Notes: generated from the letters alone by a model not told the origin. A stretch of 64,000 nucleotides of DNA from Lysobacteraceae bacterium SCN 69-320 (GCA_001725155.1 MEFP01000008.1:186001-250000); one strand, 5' to 3'; positions 17,979 to 27,346 are shown, numbered from the stretch's first letter. Made by a program: numbers and translations.

Positions 17979-18931
17979 GCGGCGGCTCCGGCTGCAGCGG
18001 CGTCCGTTGCCGGCTTGCGCGTCGCGGCGACGAAGACGTCCTCGAGATTGGCCGCGCCGCGGCGCACCTGCGCCTCGATGCCGCTTTCGCGCAGATGGCC
18101 CGTGAGCCTTTCGGCGTTCCAGGCCGCGTCCGCGGCGAGTACGCGCAATTCCGCGCCGATCTGCGCGAGCGCGACGATGCCGTCCTGGCCTTGCAAGACG
18201 AGCTGCGCGCGGCGGGGTGCTGCGCAGTCGACGAGCCAGACCGCGTACGGCAGCGCCTCGCAGAGCTCGCGCGGTGCGCCGTCGGCGACGAGGCGGCCCT
18301 GGTCGAGAATGGCCAGGCGATGGCAGCGTTCGGCTTCATCCATGTAGTGCGTGGAAACCAGCAGAGTGGTGCCGGCGTCGGTCAGCTCGAACAGCGAGTC
18401 CCAGAACTCGCGCCGCGACTGCGGATCCACGGCGCTGGTCGGCTCGTCGAGGAACAGCAGCTCGGGCTTGTGCAGCACCGCGCCGGCCAGCGCGAGACGC
18501 TGTTTCTGGCCGCCGGACAGCGTGCCGGCGAGTTGCCGGCGCCGGTCCGCGAGCCAGTAGCGCGCAAGCAGCTCCTGGATGCGCGCGCGCGCCGCGGCAC
18601 GCGGAAGATCCTGCACCGCGGCGAGGAATTCGAGGTTTTCCTGCACGCTGAGGTCTTCGTACAGCGAGAACTTCTGCGTCATGTAGCCGATGCGGCGCTT
18701 GAGCTGTTCCGCCTGCTGCGGGATCTGCAGGCCCAGCACTTCGATGTCGCCGGCGCTCGGCGACAGCAGGCCGCAGAGCATGCGTATCGTCGTCGACTTG
18801 CCCGAGCCGTTCGGGCCGAGAAAGCCGTAGACCTGGGCTCGCCCGACGGTCAGGTCCACGCCGTCGACGGCGACCAGCGCGCCGAAGCGGCGCGTCAGGC
18901 CGCGCGCGCGGATCGCGATGGCCGTGCTCAC
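17975..18931 (-). CDS. ABC transporter ATP-binding protein (YbhF-like)
   Basis: A 318-residue cytoplasmic ATPase. Walker A is GPNGSGKST near residue 39, the Q-loop lies in YMTQKFSLYEDLSV, the signature is LSGGQKQRLALAGA, Walker B is LLFLDEPTS and the H-loop is STHYMDEAERC. The C-terminal extension of about 90 residues ends in an LEDVFVAATRK motif usual in drug/polysaccharide exporters. The start is a GTG at 18931, overlapping the adaptor stop (GTGA), so translation is coupled. It is half the size of E. coli YbhF, which has two ATPase domains. It powers the adjacent permease and HlyD adaptor. Confidence 0.92.
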   Translation of the reverse strand: MSTAIAIRARGLTRRFGALVAVDGVDLTVGRAQVYGFLGPNGSGKSTTIRMLCGLLSPSAGDIEVLGLQIPQQAEQLKRRIGYMTQKFSLYEDLSVQENLEFLAAVQDLPRAAARARIQELLARYWLADRRRQLAGTLSGGQKQRLALAGAVLHKPELLFLDEPTSAVDPQSRREFWDSLFELTDAGTTLLVSTHYMDEAERCHRLAILDQGRLVADGAPRELCEALPYAVWLVDCAAPRRAQLVLQGQDGIVALAQIGAELRVLAADAAWNAERLTGHLRESGIEAQVRRGAANLEDVFVAATRKPATDAAAAGAAA

Positions 18932-19956
18932 GGCGTGGCCGCCTCGGCGGCGAGCGGCAGGCCGGCCGGCAGGTCCGCCGGTGCGGGCGCGCCGTTGCAC
19001 TCGGTCGCGCAGGCCAGCAGCAGGGCTTCTGCGCGGAAGCTCAGCCGGTTCGCGTCGTCGCCGCTGAGCGCGTAGTAGGGCGTGAAGGCGGCTTCGCTGC
19101 GCACGGAGCGGATCTGTGCCGTGTACGTGGCGGCGATGCCGTTGATGCGCAGATTCAGCTTCTGCCCCGGCTGCAGGGCAGCGCGCCGCGGTGCCGGCAC
19201 GAACAGCCGCGCATACGGCGCGGTGCCGCCGAGCAGCGCGACGACGGTCGCTCCCGGCGCGGGCTGGTCGCCGAGCTTGTACGGCAGCGAATCGACGCGG
19301 CCGGCCTGCGGCGCGCGCACGTCCAGGCGCGCGCGGCTCAGGCGCAGCGACTCGACCTGCGCCTGGGCCGAGGCCACGGCCGCGTCGACCTGGTCCAGCT
19401 GTTCGGGGCGCGTGCCGTGGGTCAGCTCCAGCAGCTTGGCCTGGGACGAAGCGACTTCGGCGCGGGCGGATTTCAGCGCCGTATCGCGGGCATCGAGGTC
19501 GGCCTGCGCGATCAGTCCCTTGCGGCGCAGCTCTGCGGCACGGTCGCGCTCGCGCTGCGCATCGTTGCGCGCGACCTCGACGCGATTGAGATCGGCGCGC
19601 GCCGCGGCCAGGGTCTCGCTGCGCGTGCCGTGCTGCAGTTCGGCCTGCGATGCGACGGCGCGGCGCAGCTCGGCCTCGGCCTGCGCGAGCTGCGCGTCGC
19701 TGCGGCGCGGATCGAGCTGCAGCAGCAGCTGGCCCGCGGCGACGGTGTCGCCTTCCTTGACCGCGATCGCGACGACCGGCTCGGCCGCGTCGGCCTGCAC
19801 CGCCATGCGGTCCCACTCCAGGGTGCCCAGCAGCGGCGGCGTTTCGCTGCGGCTGCAGGCGCAAAGGAAAAGCAGCGCGGTTATCGGCAGCGGCCTGCGG
19901 ACAGACCGCGCGACCGGTCGCGCGATGAGGCGGCGGTGAAGGAAATCAGTGTGCAT
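18928..19956 (-). CDS. HlyD family periplasmic adaptor (YbhG-like), possible lipoprotein
   Basis: A 342-residue membrane fusion protein. The N-terminus has an Arg-rich start, a hydrophobic stretch and a lipobox-like LLFLCACS; either Cys could be lipidated. A split biotinyl-lipoyl domain (VVAIAVKEGDTVAAGQLLLQLD, later RLDVRAPQAGRVDSLPYKLGD) flanks a long coiled-coil hairpin rich in Ala, Glu and Arg (about residues 85-205). It links the ABC pair to an outer-membrane channel, presumably a TolC encoded elsewhere. The gene overlaps the tetR 3' end by 11 bp, giving one tetR-hlyD-ATPase-permease operon. Confidence 0.88.
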   Translation of the reverse strand: MHTDFLHRRLIARPVARSVRRPLPITALLFLCACSRSETPPLLGTLEWDRMAVQADAAEPVVAIAVKEGDTVAAGQLLLQLDPRRSDAQLAQAEAELRRAVASQAELQHGTRSETLAAARADLNRVEVARNDAQRERDRAAELRRKGLIAQADLDARDTALKSARAEVASSQAKLLELTHGTRPEQLDQVDAAVASAQAQVESLRLSRARLDVRAPQAGRVDSLPYKLGDQPAPGATVVALLGGTAPYARLFVPAPRRAALQPGQKLNLRINGIAATYTAQIRSVRSEAAFTPYYALSGDDANRLSFRAEALLLACATECNGAPAPADLPAGLPLAAEAATP

Positions 19957-20626
19957 CGGTCAGCTCCAGACCGCGCAGCAGCAGCGCGAGCACGTGCCGG
20001 CGCAGGCTGTCGGTGGTGATGTCGTCGGAGGGAAAGATCGCGCGCCAGATCGGCTGCGCGGCCAGCGGGAACACGGTCAGCCCGATCAGCGAGACCAGCA
20101 GCAGGCGCGGTTCCACGTCGGGATTCAGGCGGCCCTGGGCCTGGGCCTGCTGCACGAGTTCGCGCACGCGATGCGCGACCGGCGGCGCGATGCGCTCGAT
20201 CAGTCGCCGGCGCAACTGGCCGCCTTCGCTGAGCACTTCGCGCAGCCACAGCTGCGGAAACCAGGGATTGGCCGACAGCAGCTCCAGCAGCGCGCCGACG
20301 AAGGCTTCGAGCGCGCCGCGCAGATCCGGTCCGGCCTCGGCCAGCCGCTGCCCCAGCGCCGCCGACAGCGGCTGCAGGCGCTCGTCCACGAGCGCATCGA
20401 CGAGCTTGTCCTTGCTGCCGAAGTAGTAGTGCAGCAGCGCCGGCGTCACGCGCGCCCTGCGCGCGATCAGCGACAGCGGCGTCGCGGCGATGCCCTGTTC
20501 CGCGAACAGCTTCAGCGCCACGTCGAGCAGATGCGACCGCGCGTCGTCGCTGCCCGGACCGGTGCTCGAGGCCGGGCGGCCGCGGCGGCGGCGGACGGGT
20601 GGGGTGGGCGGCGGGGAGCTGGGCAT
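19946..20626 (-). CDS. TetR family transcriptional regulator (CecR-like)
   Basis: A 226-residue repressor. After a basic Pro/Arg-rich leader of about 25 residues, the HTH spans about residues 30-75 (LLDVALKLFAEQGIAATPLS, then VTPALLHYYFGSKDKLVDAL). The C-terminal ligand domain includes ANPWFPQLWLREVLSEGG and the family's YbiH-like tail. It heads the exporter operon, as cecR (ybiH) heads ybhGFSR in E. coli, and probably represses it until a drug-like ligand binds. A perfect palindrome 13 bp upstream of its start is the likely operator. Confidence 0.9.
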   Translation of the reverse strand: MPSSPPPTPPVRRRRGRPASSTGPGSDDARSHLLDVALKLFAEQGIAATPLSLIARRARVTPALLHYYFGSKDKLVDALVDERLQPLSAALGQRLAEAGPDLRGALEAFVGALLELLSANPWFPQLWLREVLSEGGQLRRRLIERIAPPVAHRVRELVQQAQAQGRLNPDVEPRLLLVSLIGLTVFPLAAQPIWRAIFPSDDITTDSLRRHVLALLLRGLELTDAH

Positions 20627-20638
20627 GGGGCGTAATTT

Positions 20639-20653
20639 AATTGATGGTCAATT
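20639..20653. promoter_or_regulatory. Candidate TetR operator
   Basis: AATTGATGGTCAATT is a perfect 6-3-6 palindrome embedded in a strikingly A/T-rich patch (about 20633-20662), unlike the surrounding DNA. It lies just upstream of the TetR start codon. Position and symmetry fit autoregulation by the adjacent TetR protein; binding is inferred, not shown. Confidence 0.55.
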
Positions 20654-21065
20654 TAATTTTCAATGGCGGGAAGCGGTGCTGGTTCGCACGAGTCGCAAAC
20701 CCTCGCCTTCAAGGGGGCGAGTGGGGCGCCGCCAGGAGGTCCCGAGCCGGCAGTTTTCCGACGTCCGCGACCGGCCGAGGTGAGTTGCGCGAACCGCGAT
20801 GCCGAAACATCGCCGGTGCGCGCAATCGCTAGCCGGCGCCTTCGCCGGCATCGAGACGTCATGGTTGCGACGGCGTGCGGTCGATGCCTCGTGCCGCAGC
20901 GTGGACGGATGCCACGCTGCTGCAGTCCGCGCGGCTGGGCGCCTTGCCGATCGCAACCCGCACTCGCACGCCGCCCGATCGCCGACGACGATCGCGACCG
21001 GGTGCGACGCCATTCCCGCCGCCGCGGCGATCTGCCAAGCTCTGCGGCTCGTCCAGCCATCGCCC
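20654..21065. other. Intergenic gap with a hairpin, no gene seen
   Basis: This 412-bp stretch between the TetR operator and the diguanylate cyclase start shows no gene with recognisable product. It contains a hairpin at 20785-20825 in which TTGCGCGAACCGCGATG pairs imperfectly with CATCGCCGGTGCGCGCAA, and a weaker one near 20703-20722 (CTCGCC with GGCGAG). In-frame upstream extensions of the cyclase cover part of it, but they encode Arg/Ala-rich peptide without family character. Confidence 0.4.
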
Positions 21066-22148
21066 ATGCCTGCATCGTCCTATCTCGCCGTCGCCCTGTG
21101 CGCCCTCGCGTTCATGCTGGCGCTGGCGTTCCGTCGTCATCGCGCCGCGCAGTTGCTCGCGGCGGGCACGCTCGCCGTCGGCGCACTGTCGCTGCCGGCC
21201 GACGGCGGCCTGCTCGCCGCTCGTGCGACCGAAGCGGCGACGATGTTCCTGCCGGGCTGCTGGCTGCTCGCGCTGCTGTTGCCGGAGCCGCCGCTGCGTT
21301 CGCGGCGCATGCTCGGATTCGTGCTCGTGCTCGGACTGGCCGCCGCATTGACCGCCGTGGCGCCGGCGCATGTCTGGGACGCCTTGCAGCGCGTGCTGCC
21401 GCTGGGCGGTGTGGCGCGACCCTGGCGCGAGGCGCTCGCGCTGAGTCTGCTGGCCGTGATGATTGCCGCCGGACAATGGCTGTATCGGCGCCGGCCGCTG
21501 GATGCGTTCATCGCCTCGGCGCTGCTGCTCGCCGCGGGCGGCTGGCTGCAACTGGCCGGACTGGATCTGCGCAGCTGGCTGCTCGCCGGCGCGGCGGTGC
21601 TCGGTGCCGGCGTGGTGTATTCGTCCTGGCGGCTCGCGTTCCTCGACGCGCTGACCGGACTGCCGAACCGGCGCGCGCTGGACGAGACCCTGGCGCGACT
21701 GTCCGGCGACTATGCAGTGGCCATGGTCGACGTCGACCACTTCAAGCAGTTCAACGACAAGCACGGCCACGACGCCGGCGACCGCGTGCTGGCCGCGGTC
21801 GCGCGCAGTCTCGCGCAGACGCGCACGGCGCAGGCGTTCCGCTTCGGCGGCGAGGAATTCTGTCTGCTGTTCCGCCGCCCCGAGCAGGCCAAGGCCGCCT
21901 GCGAGGACGCACGCCTCGCGATCGAAGCGCTGCGCGTGTCCCTGCCGGCCAGGCCCGCGGCGGCGAAGAACGGGAAGACCGCACGCAAGGCCACCCGCGC
22001 CGCGCCGGCCGTGCAGGTCACGGCGAGCCTCGGTCTGGCCCAGCGCAGCGCCGCGCGACGTACCCCGGCGGAGGTACTCAAGGCCGCCGATCAGTGCCTG
22101 TACAAGGCCAAGGACAAGGGGCGTAATCAGGTCGTCGCCTCGGCCTGA
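21066..22148 (+). CDS. Membrane-anchored diguanylate cyclase (GGDEF)
   Basis: A 360-residue protein that should make cyclic di-GMP. About six or seven hydrophobic helices fill residues 1-185. The GGDEF domain begins at FLDALTGLPNRRALDETLARL, has the substrate and metal region VAMVDVDHFKQFNDKHGHDAGD, and the active-site GGEEF at 261-265. No RxxD inhibitory site precedes it, so product feedback at the usual I-site is unlikely. A Lys/Ala/Arg-rich insertion (about residues 297-317) interrupts the domain before VTASLGLAQR and the final ADQCLYKAKDKGRNQV. The ATG at 21066 is chosen because hydrophobic sequence starts there. Signal and target are unknown. Confidence 0.9.
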   Translation: MPASSYLAVALCALAFMLALAFRRHRAAQLLAAGTLAVGALSLPADGGLLAARATEAATMFLPGCWLLALLLPEPPLRSRRMLGFVLVLGLAAALTAVAPAHVWDALQRVLPLGGVARPWREALALSLLAVMIAAGQWLYRRRPLDAFIASALLLAAGGWLQLAGLDLRSWLLAGAAVLGAGVVYSSWRLAFLDALTGLPNRRALDETLARLSGDYAVAMVDVDHFKQFNDKHGHDAGDRVLAAVARSLAQTRTAQAFRFGGEEFCLLFRRPEQAKAACEDARLAIEALRVSLPARPAAAKNGKTARKATRAAPAVQVTASLGLAQRSAARRTPAEVLKAADQCLYKAKDKGRNQVVASA

Positions 22149-22236
22149 GCACGCCGGTCGCCGTTTCTCGTATATCGACGAGGCAGCGGACGGTCGGAAC
22201 GGCCGGGCGCTGGCCATCATCAGGGGAGATTTCGCA

Positions 22237-24756
22237 ATGACCATCCGGTTCGGCGGCCGTCGCGTCGCCCTGCTGCTCGCGCTGCTGCTGGGGGCCACGG
22301 CTGCACAGGCGGCCGATACGGACAAACCGCTGGCCGCCGACGAAGGCTGGGCGGTGATCGCGATCGACAACGGCATCGGCGCGAGTTCGGTCGTCGTCGA
22401 CGGTCCGCGCCTGCGCGACGATCTCGCGCGCGGACTCAAGCCCGGCATGAACCTGCGTGTGCTGCGTCTGCGTGCCGGCACCTATCGCTGGACGCGGGCG
22501 AATCTGCAGGGCAGCTGGTCCTCCGACCGCTGGTACAACATCAAACGCGACGCGCGCTTCGAGTTCACGATCGAGCCCGGCGTCATCAACTACCCGGGCG
22601 ACCTGCGCATGCGCGGCGGCTTCGGCTATGCGACGTTCCATCGCACGAACCGCGCACTGCAGACGATGATGCAGCTGGACAAGGAACATCCCGGCCTGCG
22701 CGAGCGCTTCAAATGGCGCAGCGAAGTCGGCGCGCCCGACCCGTTCCCGGCATTCGCCGCCCAGCTGCTGCCGGCCGCCGGCAACGCGGCGCTGCAGGCG
22801 TCGTCCGAGGCCGATACGGCCAAGTGGCGCGGCGTGGAAATCGATCAGCGCTTCAGCGATCTGTTCAGCGACCTGTTCGCCGCGCCGCGCGTCGACGAAG
22901 TCTGGCTCAGTCCCGACGGCAGCCTGCTCGCGTTCCAGGAGCGCCGCGCCAAGGGCAATGCCGTCGTCGTCGTCGACATCGACAGCGGCCAGTCGCTGGA
23001 TGCGATGGTCGCCGCGGGCAGCATCGAGCAGATGCTGTGGGGCGGCGACCGCTCGCTCTACGTCAAGTACGCTTCCACCCTGGCCGACGTGCTCGCCGGG
23101 TTGCCGGCCGACGTGCGCGTCGTGAAGTCTTCCGCCGTCAGCCCCGGCGGTCTGCGCCTGCTGCGCTTCGGCGCCGGCCCGCTCGACGCGAAGAAAATGA
23201 CGCAGCTGGACGTGCCCGGTGCGCTGGGCGTCAACGATGCGCTGCCCGACGATTCGCGCCGCGGCCTGATCTGGTACGGCGACTCCAAGGGCGAGACGCA
23301 TCTGTTCACGCTCGACGAAGGTGCGGCGCGCGTGGACAGCAGGAATTTCCGGCCCGAGCTGCGCGAGGACCGCGGCATCGAACGCGCCGCCGCCGTGTTC
23401 GCCGATCGCAGCGGCGAGCTGCGCGCGGCCATCGTGCTGCAGGACGGCGAGAAGCGTGCGCTGGCCGTGCGCGACGGGGGCAACTGGGCCGTGAAGGCCG
23501 CGCTGCCGGAGAACGTCGAACTGCGGCCCTTCGCGCTCAGCGCGGATGCGAGCCATCTGCTGGTGCTGACGAACCATGAGCGCGCGCAGACCGAACTGGT
23601 CAAGCTCATGCTCGACACCGGCCAGCTCGGCGAAACGGTATTCGCGATGCCCGGCGCGGATCTGATCAACGTGATCCAGCGTTCGCGCGACCGGGCCGTG
23701 ATCGGCGTGCGCTACTACAGCGGCGGCGTGCTGCGCGAACACTATTTCGACGAAGCCAAGGATCCGGCGCTGACGGCGATCGCCGCCAAGTTCCCGAACG
23801 CCGACGTCTACCGCATCGACGACAGCCGCGACGGCCGGCGCAACCTGCTGCTGGTGATGTCGGAAACCCAGCGCGGCGCGTACTACCTCTACGACCGCGA
23901 GACCAAGAAAGTCGAGAAGCTCGTCGACTCCTACGACGCGTTCAAGCACGCCAGGCCGGTCGCGGCGGAGACGTTCTCGGTCAAGGCCGCCGACGGCCTC
24001 GACGTGCAGGCTTTCCTGACCATGCCGGCCGGTGTCAGCGGCAAGGCGCCGCTGATCGTCATGCCGCACGGCGGGCCGATCGGCGTCTACGACACGCGCT
24101 ATTTCGATCCCACGGTACAGATGCTGGCCGGCAGCGGCTGGGCGGTGCTGCGCGTCAACTATCGCGGCTCCGGCGGCGCCGGCCGTGCCTTCAGCGAAGC
24201 CGGCGAGGGGCGCTGGGGGCGCGAGATCGAAGCGGACGTCGACCTCGCGGTCAGCCACGCGCTGGAGCACTACGCGCTCGACCCGCAGCGCATCGCGCTG
24301 GTCGGTCACAGCTATGGCGGCTATTCGACCCTGATGGGCCTGATCAACAAGCCGGAACGCTATCGCTGCGGCGTTGCCGTCGCCGCGGTGACCGACCTGC
24401 CGCTGATGTTCAGCTCCGCCGACTTCACGATCAGCGACCGCGTGACGGCGCGCATGAAGAAGGTGATGGGCGATCCCGACACGCAGATGGACATGCTCCG
24501 GGAGAATTCGCCGGTCTATCAGTACAAGCGGCTGCAGCGGCCGCTGCTGCTGATCCACGGCACCGAGGACGTGCGCGTGACCTACGAGCACGCCTGGCGT
24601 CTGCGCAACCTCCTTGCCGGCGCCGGCCATGCGCCGGACTGGCTGCCCGTGCCCGGCGGCGATCACTCGCTGGCGCGACCCAAGGACGAGCTGGCCGTGC
24701 GCGCAGCCAGCGACATCTTCCTCAAGCGCTGCTTCGCCGCCGAAGCGGCGCACTGA
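22237..24756 (+). CDS. Secreted S9 family alpha/beta-hydrolase peptidase
   Basis: An 839-residue exported peptidase. The signal peptide is MTIRFGGRRVALLLALLLGA up to about AQA-AD. A family-specific N-terminal region of about 200 residues precedes propeller-like repeats, including an LSPDGSLLAFQERR strand near residue 225. The C-terminal peptidase_S9 domain holds Ser692 (GHSYGGYST), Asp778 (HGTEDVRV) and His810 (GGDHSLA). The ribosome site CAGGGGAGAT precedes the ATG at 22237. It is related only distantly to the other S9 peptidase at 4060-6525: that one ends its triad in ERHGF, this one in GDHS. Likely periplasmic peptide degradation. Confidence 0.88.
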   Translation: MTIRFGGRRVALLLALLLGATAAQAADTDKPLAADEGWAVIAIDNGIGASSVVVDGPRLRDDLARGLKPGMNLRVLRLRAGTYRWTRANLQGSWSSDRWYNIKRDARFEFTIEPGVINYPGDLRMRGGFGYATFHRTNRALQTMMQLDKEHPGLRERFKWRSEVGAPDPFPAFAAQLLPAAGNAALQASSEADTAKWRGVEIDQRFSDLFSDLFAAPRVDEVWLSPDGSLLAFQERRAKGNAVVVVDIDSGQSLDAMVAAGSIEQMLWGGDRSLYVKYASTLADVLAGLPADVRVVKSSAVSPGGLRLLRFGAGPLDAKKMTQLDVPGALGVNDALPDDSRRGLIWYGDSKGETHLFTLDEGAARVDSRNFRPELREDRGIERAAAVFADRSGELRAAIVLQDGEKRALAVRDGGNWAVKAALPENVELRPFALSADASHLLVLTNHERAQTELVKLMLDTGQLGETVFAMPGADLINVIQRSRDRAVIGVRYYSGGVLREHYFDEAKDPALTAIAAKFPNADVYRIDDSRDGRRNLLLVMSETQRGAYYLYDRETKKVEKLVDSYDAFKHARPVAAETFSVKAADGLDVQAFLTMPAGVSGKAPLIVMPHGGPIGVYDTRYFDPTVQMLAGSGWAVLRVNYRGSGGAGRAFSEAGEGRWGREIEADVDLAVSHALEHYALDPQRIALVGHSYGGYSTLMGLINKPERYRCGVAVAAVTDLPLMFSSADFTISDRVTARMKKVMGDPDTQMDMLRENSPVYQYKRLQRPLLLIHGTEDVRVTYEHAWRLRNLLAGAGHAPDWLPVPGGDHSLARPKDELAVRAASDIFLKRCFAAEAAH

Positions 24757-25050
24757 GAGCGCGCCGGGGAAAGGGCCTGCGTAGGTTGTTCGACCGGACG
24801 GCGCGAGCGGCGCTTGCGCACGTTCCGCGAGAGTCGATCACCGGGCGCGATCCATTCGGGAGATGTCCGGGCAGGCTGTCGGGAAATAGCCTGCAGGCGC
24901 CGGTCGGCAGGCTTTGCGTGCGGAAGATTCGCGCGCACTCCGAATTTCGCCGCAGCGACGGCGATGCGCTGCCGGATGGGGGATTCGTCGACGTGCGGCG
25001 TCTGAGGCGGCATGGCGATGCAGCAGTGCTGTGCGGTCGACGAGGGGATC

Positions 25051-26367
25051 ATGCGTACTTGGTTGTTGGACGTCCTGCTGGGCTGCGTCCTTGTGGCGCC
25101 GGTCGCGGCCGAGGTCGTGCCGGATCGGGATTTCGGCGTTGCCGGTGTCGTACAGGTCGATGTGCCGGCCGCCGGTGCATTGAGCGGCAGCAGCTATGTG
25201 TTGCGGCCGTCCGGCGGCGCCGTCGTCGCGCTGAGCCAGCAGGGAGCCGATCCGGCCGTCATAGTGCAGGCGCTCCGTGACGACGGCAGCGCCGATGCCG
25301 CCTTCGGTCCTGGCGGGCAGCGCGTACTGCGCGGCCTGCCGGGCATCGATTCCCGCGTGCGCATATACGCGCTGGCTCAGGACGATGCCAGCCGTCTCGT
25401 GCTGCTGATCGGCGCCGGCCAGACCTGCCGTTCGATGATCATGCGTCTACTGCCGGACGGGCGCACCGACACGACGTTCAATGCCGGCCTGCCGCTGGAC
25501 GTGCCGGGCCCTGCCTGTTACGACAGTCTGCGCCGGCACGGCGAGGGATGGCTGGCGGTCCGCTTCATCGAGTCGTATTCGACGAGCGGCAGCCCGGCCT
25601 CATTCCATATTTCCGGCGAGATGGATCTGGCGCGCGTCACCGACACCGGCACTGTCGACGCCGCGTTCGGCTCGCAGGGACATCTGAGCGAGGTCAGCGT
25701 CTCCGATTCGCCGAACGATCTCTACGTACTGCCTGACGGCCGCATCCTCGTGCTGTACTCCGGCGGTCCGCGCGTCCTGCAGGTCGAACAGTCGAGCTGG
25801 TGGCGCGCCTACCGCGCCGACGGGCGTCCCGACGCGGGTTTCGGTACCAACGGCCGGCGCGATCTGCCGGCGCATGCGGCTGGCGCCGCCAAGCGCGTGC
25901 TGCCGTTGCAGGGGCGCGCCTGGCTGGCCGCCCGCGGCCGGCTGGTCGCCGAGGTCGACGAGAACGGGGCGTTCGTACGCGCGCTGAATGTGGACTATCC
26001 CAATCACACGGTGGAGCGCGCCTTCGACTATCCCGGCAACCGTGTGCTGCTGTTCACGACGTTCTATTCCGGCCTGACCACTCCCAGCCAGCTCGAAGGT
26101 ACTTACCTGCATCTGCTTGACGCGGACCTGCAGCCGGTGCGCGATTTCGGCAGGGGCGGGGCGTTCGAGGCGCAGTTCGGGATGCGCGCTGCGCAGGTCG
26201 ATGCGGCCGGGCGGTTCGTGCTGGGCAGCGGCGACGTTCTGCTGCGCTATCGCTACGTGCGCGGTGTCGAGCCCGAGCAACCCATCCCGGCCCTGGGCCT
26301 GCCGGCGTTGCTGTTGCTGGGGGCCGGACTCCTGCTGCTGGCCCACGGCCGGTGCCGCGTGCGCTGA
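25051..26367 (+). CDS. Delta-60 repeat protein with C-terminal anchor helix (1 of 3)
   Basis: A 438-residue exported protein. A signal peptide (about residues 1-20, ending PVAA-E) precedes delta-60-type repeats of 50-60 residues, each marked by a D-x-x-FG-x-x-G turn: DRDFGVAGV, DAAFGPGGQ, DTTFNAGLP, DAAFGSQGH, DAGFGTNGR and RDFGRGG. Such repeats probably fold as a beta-propeller. The C-terminus has EPEQPIPALGLPALLLLGAG, then Leu-rich helix and HGRCRVR: a Pro-containing motif, hydrophobic helix and basic end like the IPTL/PEP-CTERM class of sorting tails. The start at 25051 follows GAGGGG. Function is unknown; two paralogs lie downstream. Confidence 0.72.
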   Translation: MRTWLLDVLLGCVLVAPVAAEVVPDRDFGVAGVVQVDVPAAGALSGSSYVLRPSGGAVVALSQQGADPAVIVQALRDDGSADAAFGPGGQRVLRGLPGIDSRVRIYALAQDDASRLVLLIGAGQTCRSMIMRLLPDGRTDTTFNAGLPLDVPGPACYDSLRRHGEGWLAVRFIESYSTSGSPASFHISGEMDLARVTDTGTVDAAFGSQGHLSEVSVSDSPNDLYVLPDGRILVLYSGGPRVLQVEQSSWWRAYRADGRPDAGFGTNGRRDLPAHAAGAAKRVLPLQGRAWLAARGRLVAEVDENGAFVRALNVDYPNHTVERAFDYPGNRVLLFTTFYSGLTTPSQLEGTYLHLLDADLQPVRDFGRGGAFEAQFGMRAAQVDAAGRFVLGSGDVLLRYRYVRGVEPEQPIPALGLPALLLLGAGLLLLAHGRCRVR

Positions 26368-26432
26368 CGGCGGCGAATGGCCGCCCGCCTCGGGCACAAT
26401 GGCCTTCTCGTGGATCCTACGGAGTGGGCCGC

Positions 26433-27098
26433 ATGAAGCCGCTGCACCGTCTCGCCGTCTGCCTGTTCGTCGCGCTGCTGACGGCGGCGCTGGCCGGTTG
26501 CCAGAGCGCCTATTTCGGCGCGCTGGAGAAGATCGGCATCGCCAAGCGCGATCTGCTGCTGGATCGTGTCGATGCGGCGCGCAGCGCCCAGGGCCAGGCC
26601 GAGCAGGCCTACGTCGACGCGCTGACCCGGTTTCGCGAAGTCGTCAGTGTCGACGCCGGCGAACTCGAAACGGTCTATCTGCGGCTCAAGGCCAGCCACG
26701 ACGACGCGACGGCGCGCGCAAAGGCCTTCGGCGAGCGCATCACTGCGGTCGAGTCCGTCGCCGACGCGCTGTTCGCCGAATGGCAGGGCGAACTCGCGCA
26801 ATACGGCGACGCCGGCCTGCGCGCCAAGTCCAAGGCCCAGCTCGAACGCACACGCAGCCGCTATCGCAGCCTGGATCAGGCCATGCGCCGCGCCGAAGCC
26901 AGCTTCCAGCCTGCGCTCAAGGTGCTCGGCGATCAGGTGCTGTATCTCAAGCACAACCTCAATGCCGCGGCCATCGGCGCGATCCGCGACGAGCTGCCGC
27001 GACTGCAGGCCGACGCCGCGAGCCTGCAGCGCGACGTGCAGCGTGCGACGGCCGAAGCGGACCGGTTTCTCAAGGAGTTCCGCGTAGAGACGCCGTGA
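26433..27098 (+). CDS. DUF2959 family lipoprotein
   Basis: A 221-residue predicted lipoprotein. The signal peptide ends in the lipobox LAGC (Cys22 or so) followed by QSAYFGALEKIGIAKRDLLLDRV, the DUF2959 signature. The rest is almost entirely helical and heptad-like, with long runs of Ala, Glu, Arg and Leu to the C-terminal TAEADRFLKEFRVETP, suggesting a coiled coil. Function of the family is unknown. It starts 66 bp after the first delta-60 gene, on the same strand, and so may be in the same transcript. Confidence 0.85.
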   Translation: MKPLHRLAVCLFVALLTAALAGCQSAYFGALEKIGIAKRDLLLDRVDAARSAQGQAEQAYVDALTRFREVVSVDAGELETVYLRLKASHDDATARAKAFGERITAVESVADALFAEWQGELAQYGDAGLRAKSKAQLERTRSRYRSLDQAMRRAEASFQPALKVLGDQVLYLKHNLNAAAIGAIRDELPRLQADAASLQRDVQRATAEADRFLKEFRVETP

Positions 27099-27346
27099 CG
27101 ATCGTGGCGACCGCAGTTTTCCGCGTGCGGCTTTTCCCAGGACGTCTGCGAGCGCGTTTCTCGTCGCCTGCCTAGCCTGCGTTTTCGCGGCGCCAGGTCG
27201 CGGCCGCATTGCGGGTCCGGCGCGCGCTCGCCATTCCGATCCGCTGCGCGCATTGGGGGTGAAGGCATTCGGCGACGTCCTTCAGGATGCCGGATCGCCG
27301 CGACGTGGATTCGCGCCGCCAACCATTGTCCCGGGGAGCCTTGTCC

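Noticed and set aside
20703-20722. Hairpin CTCGCC/GGCGAG as a terminator
   Set aside because: Stem is only 6 bp, has no U-run, and no gene ends nearby.
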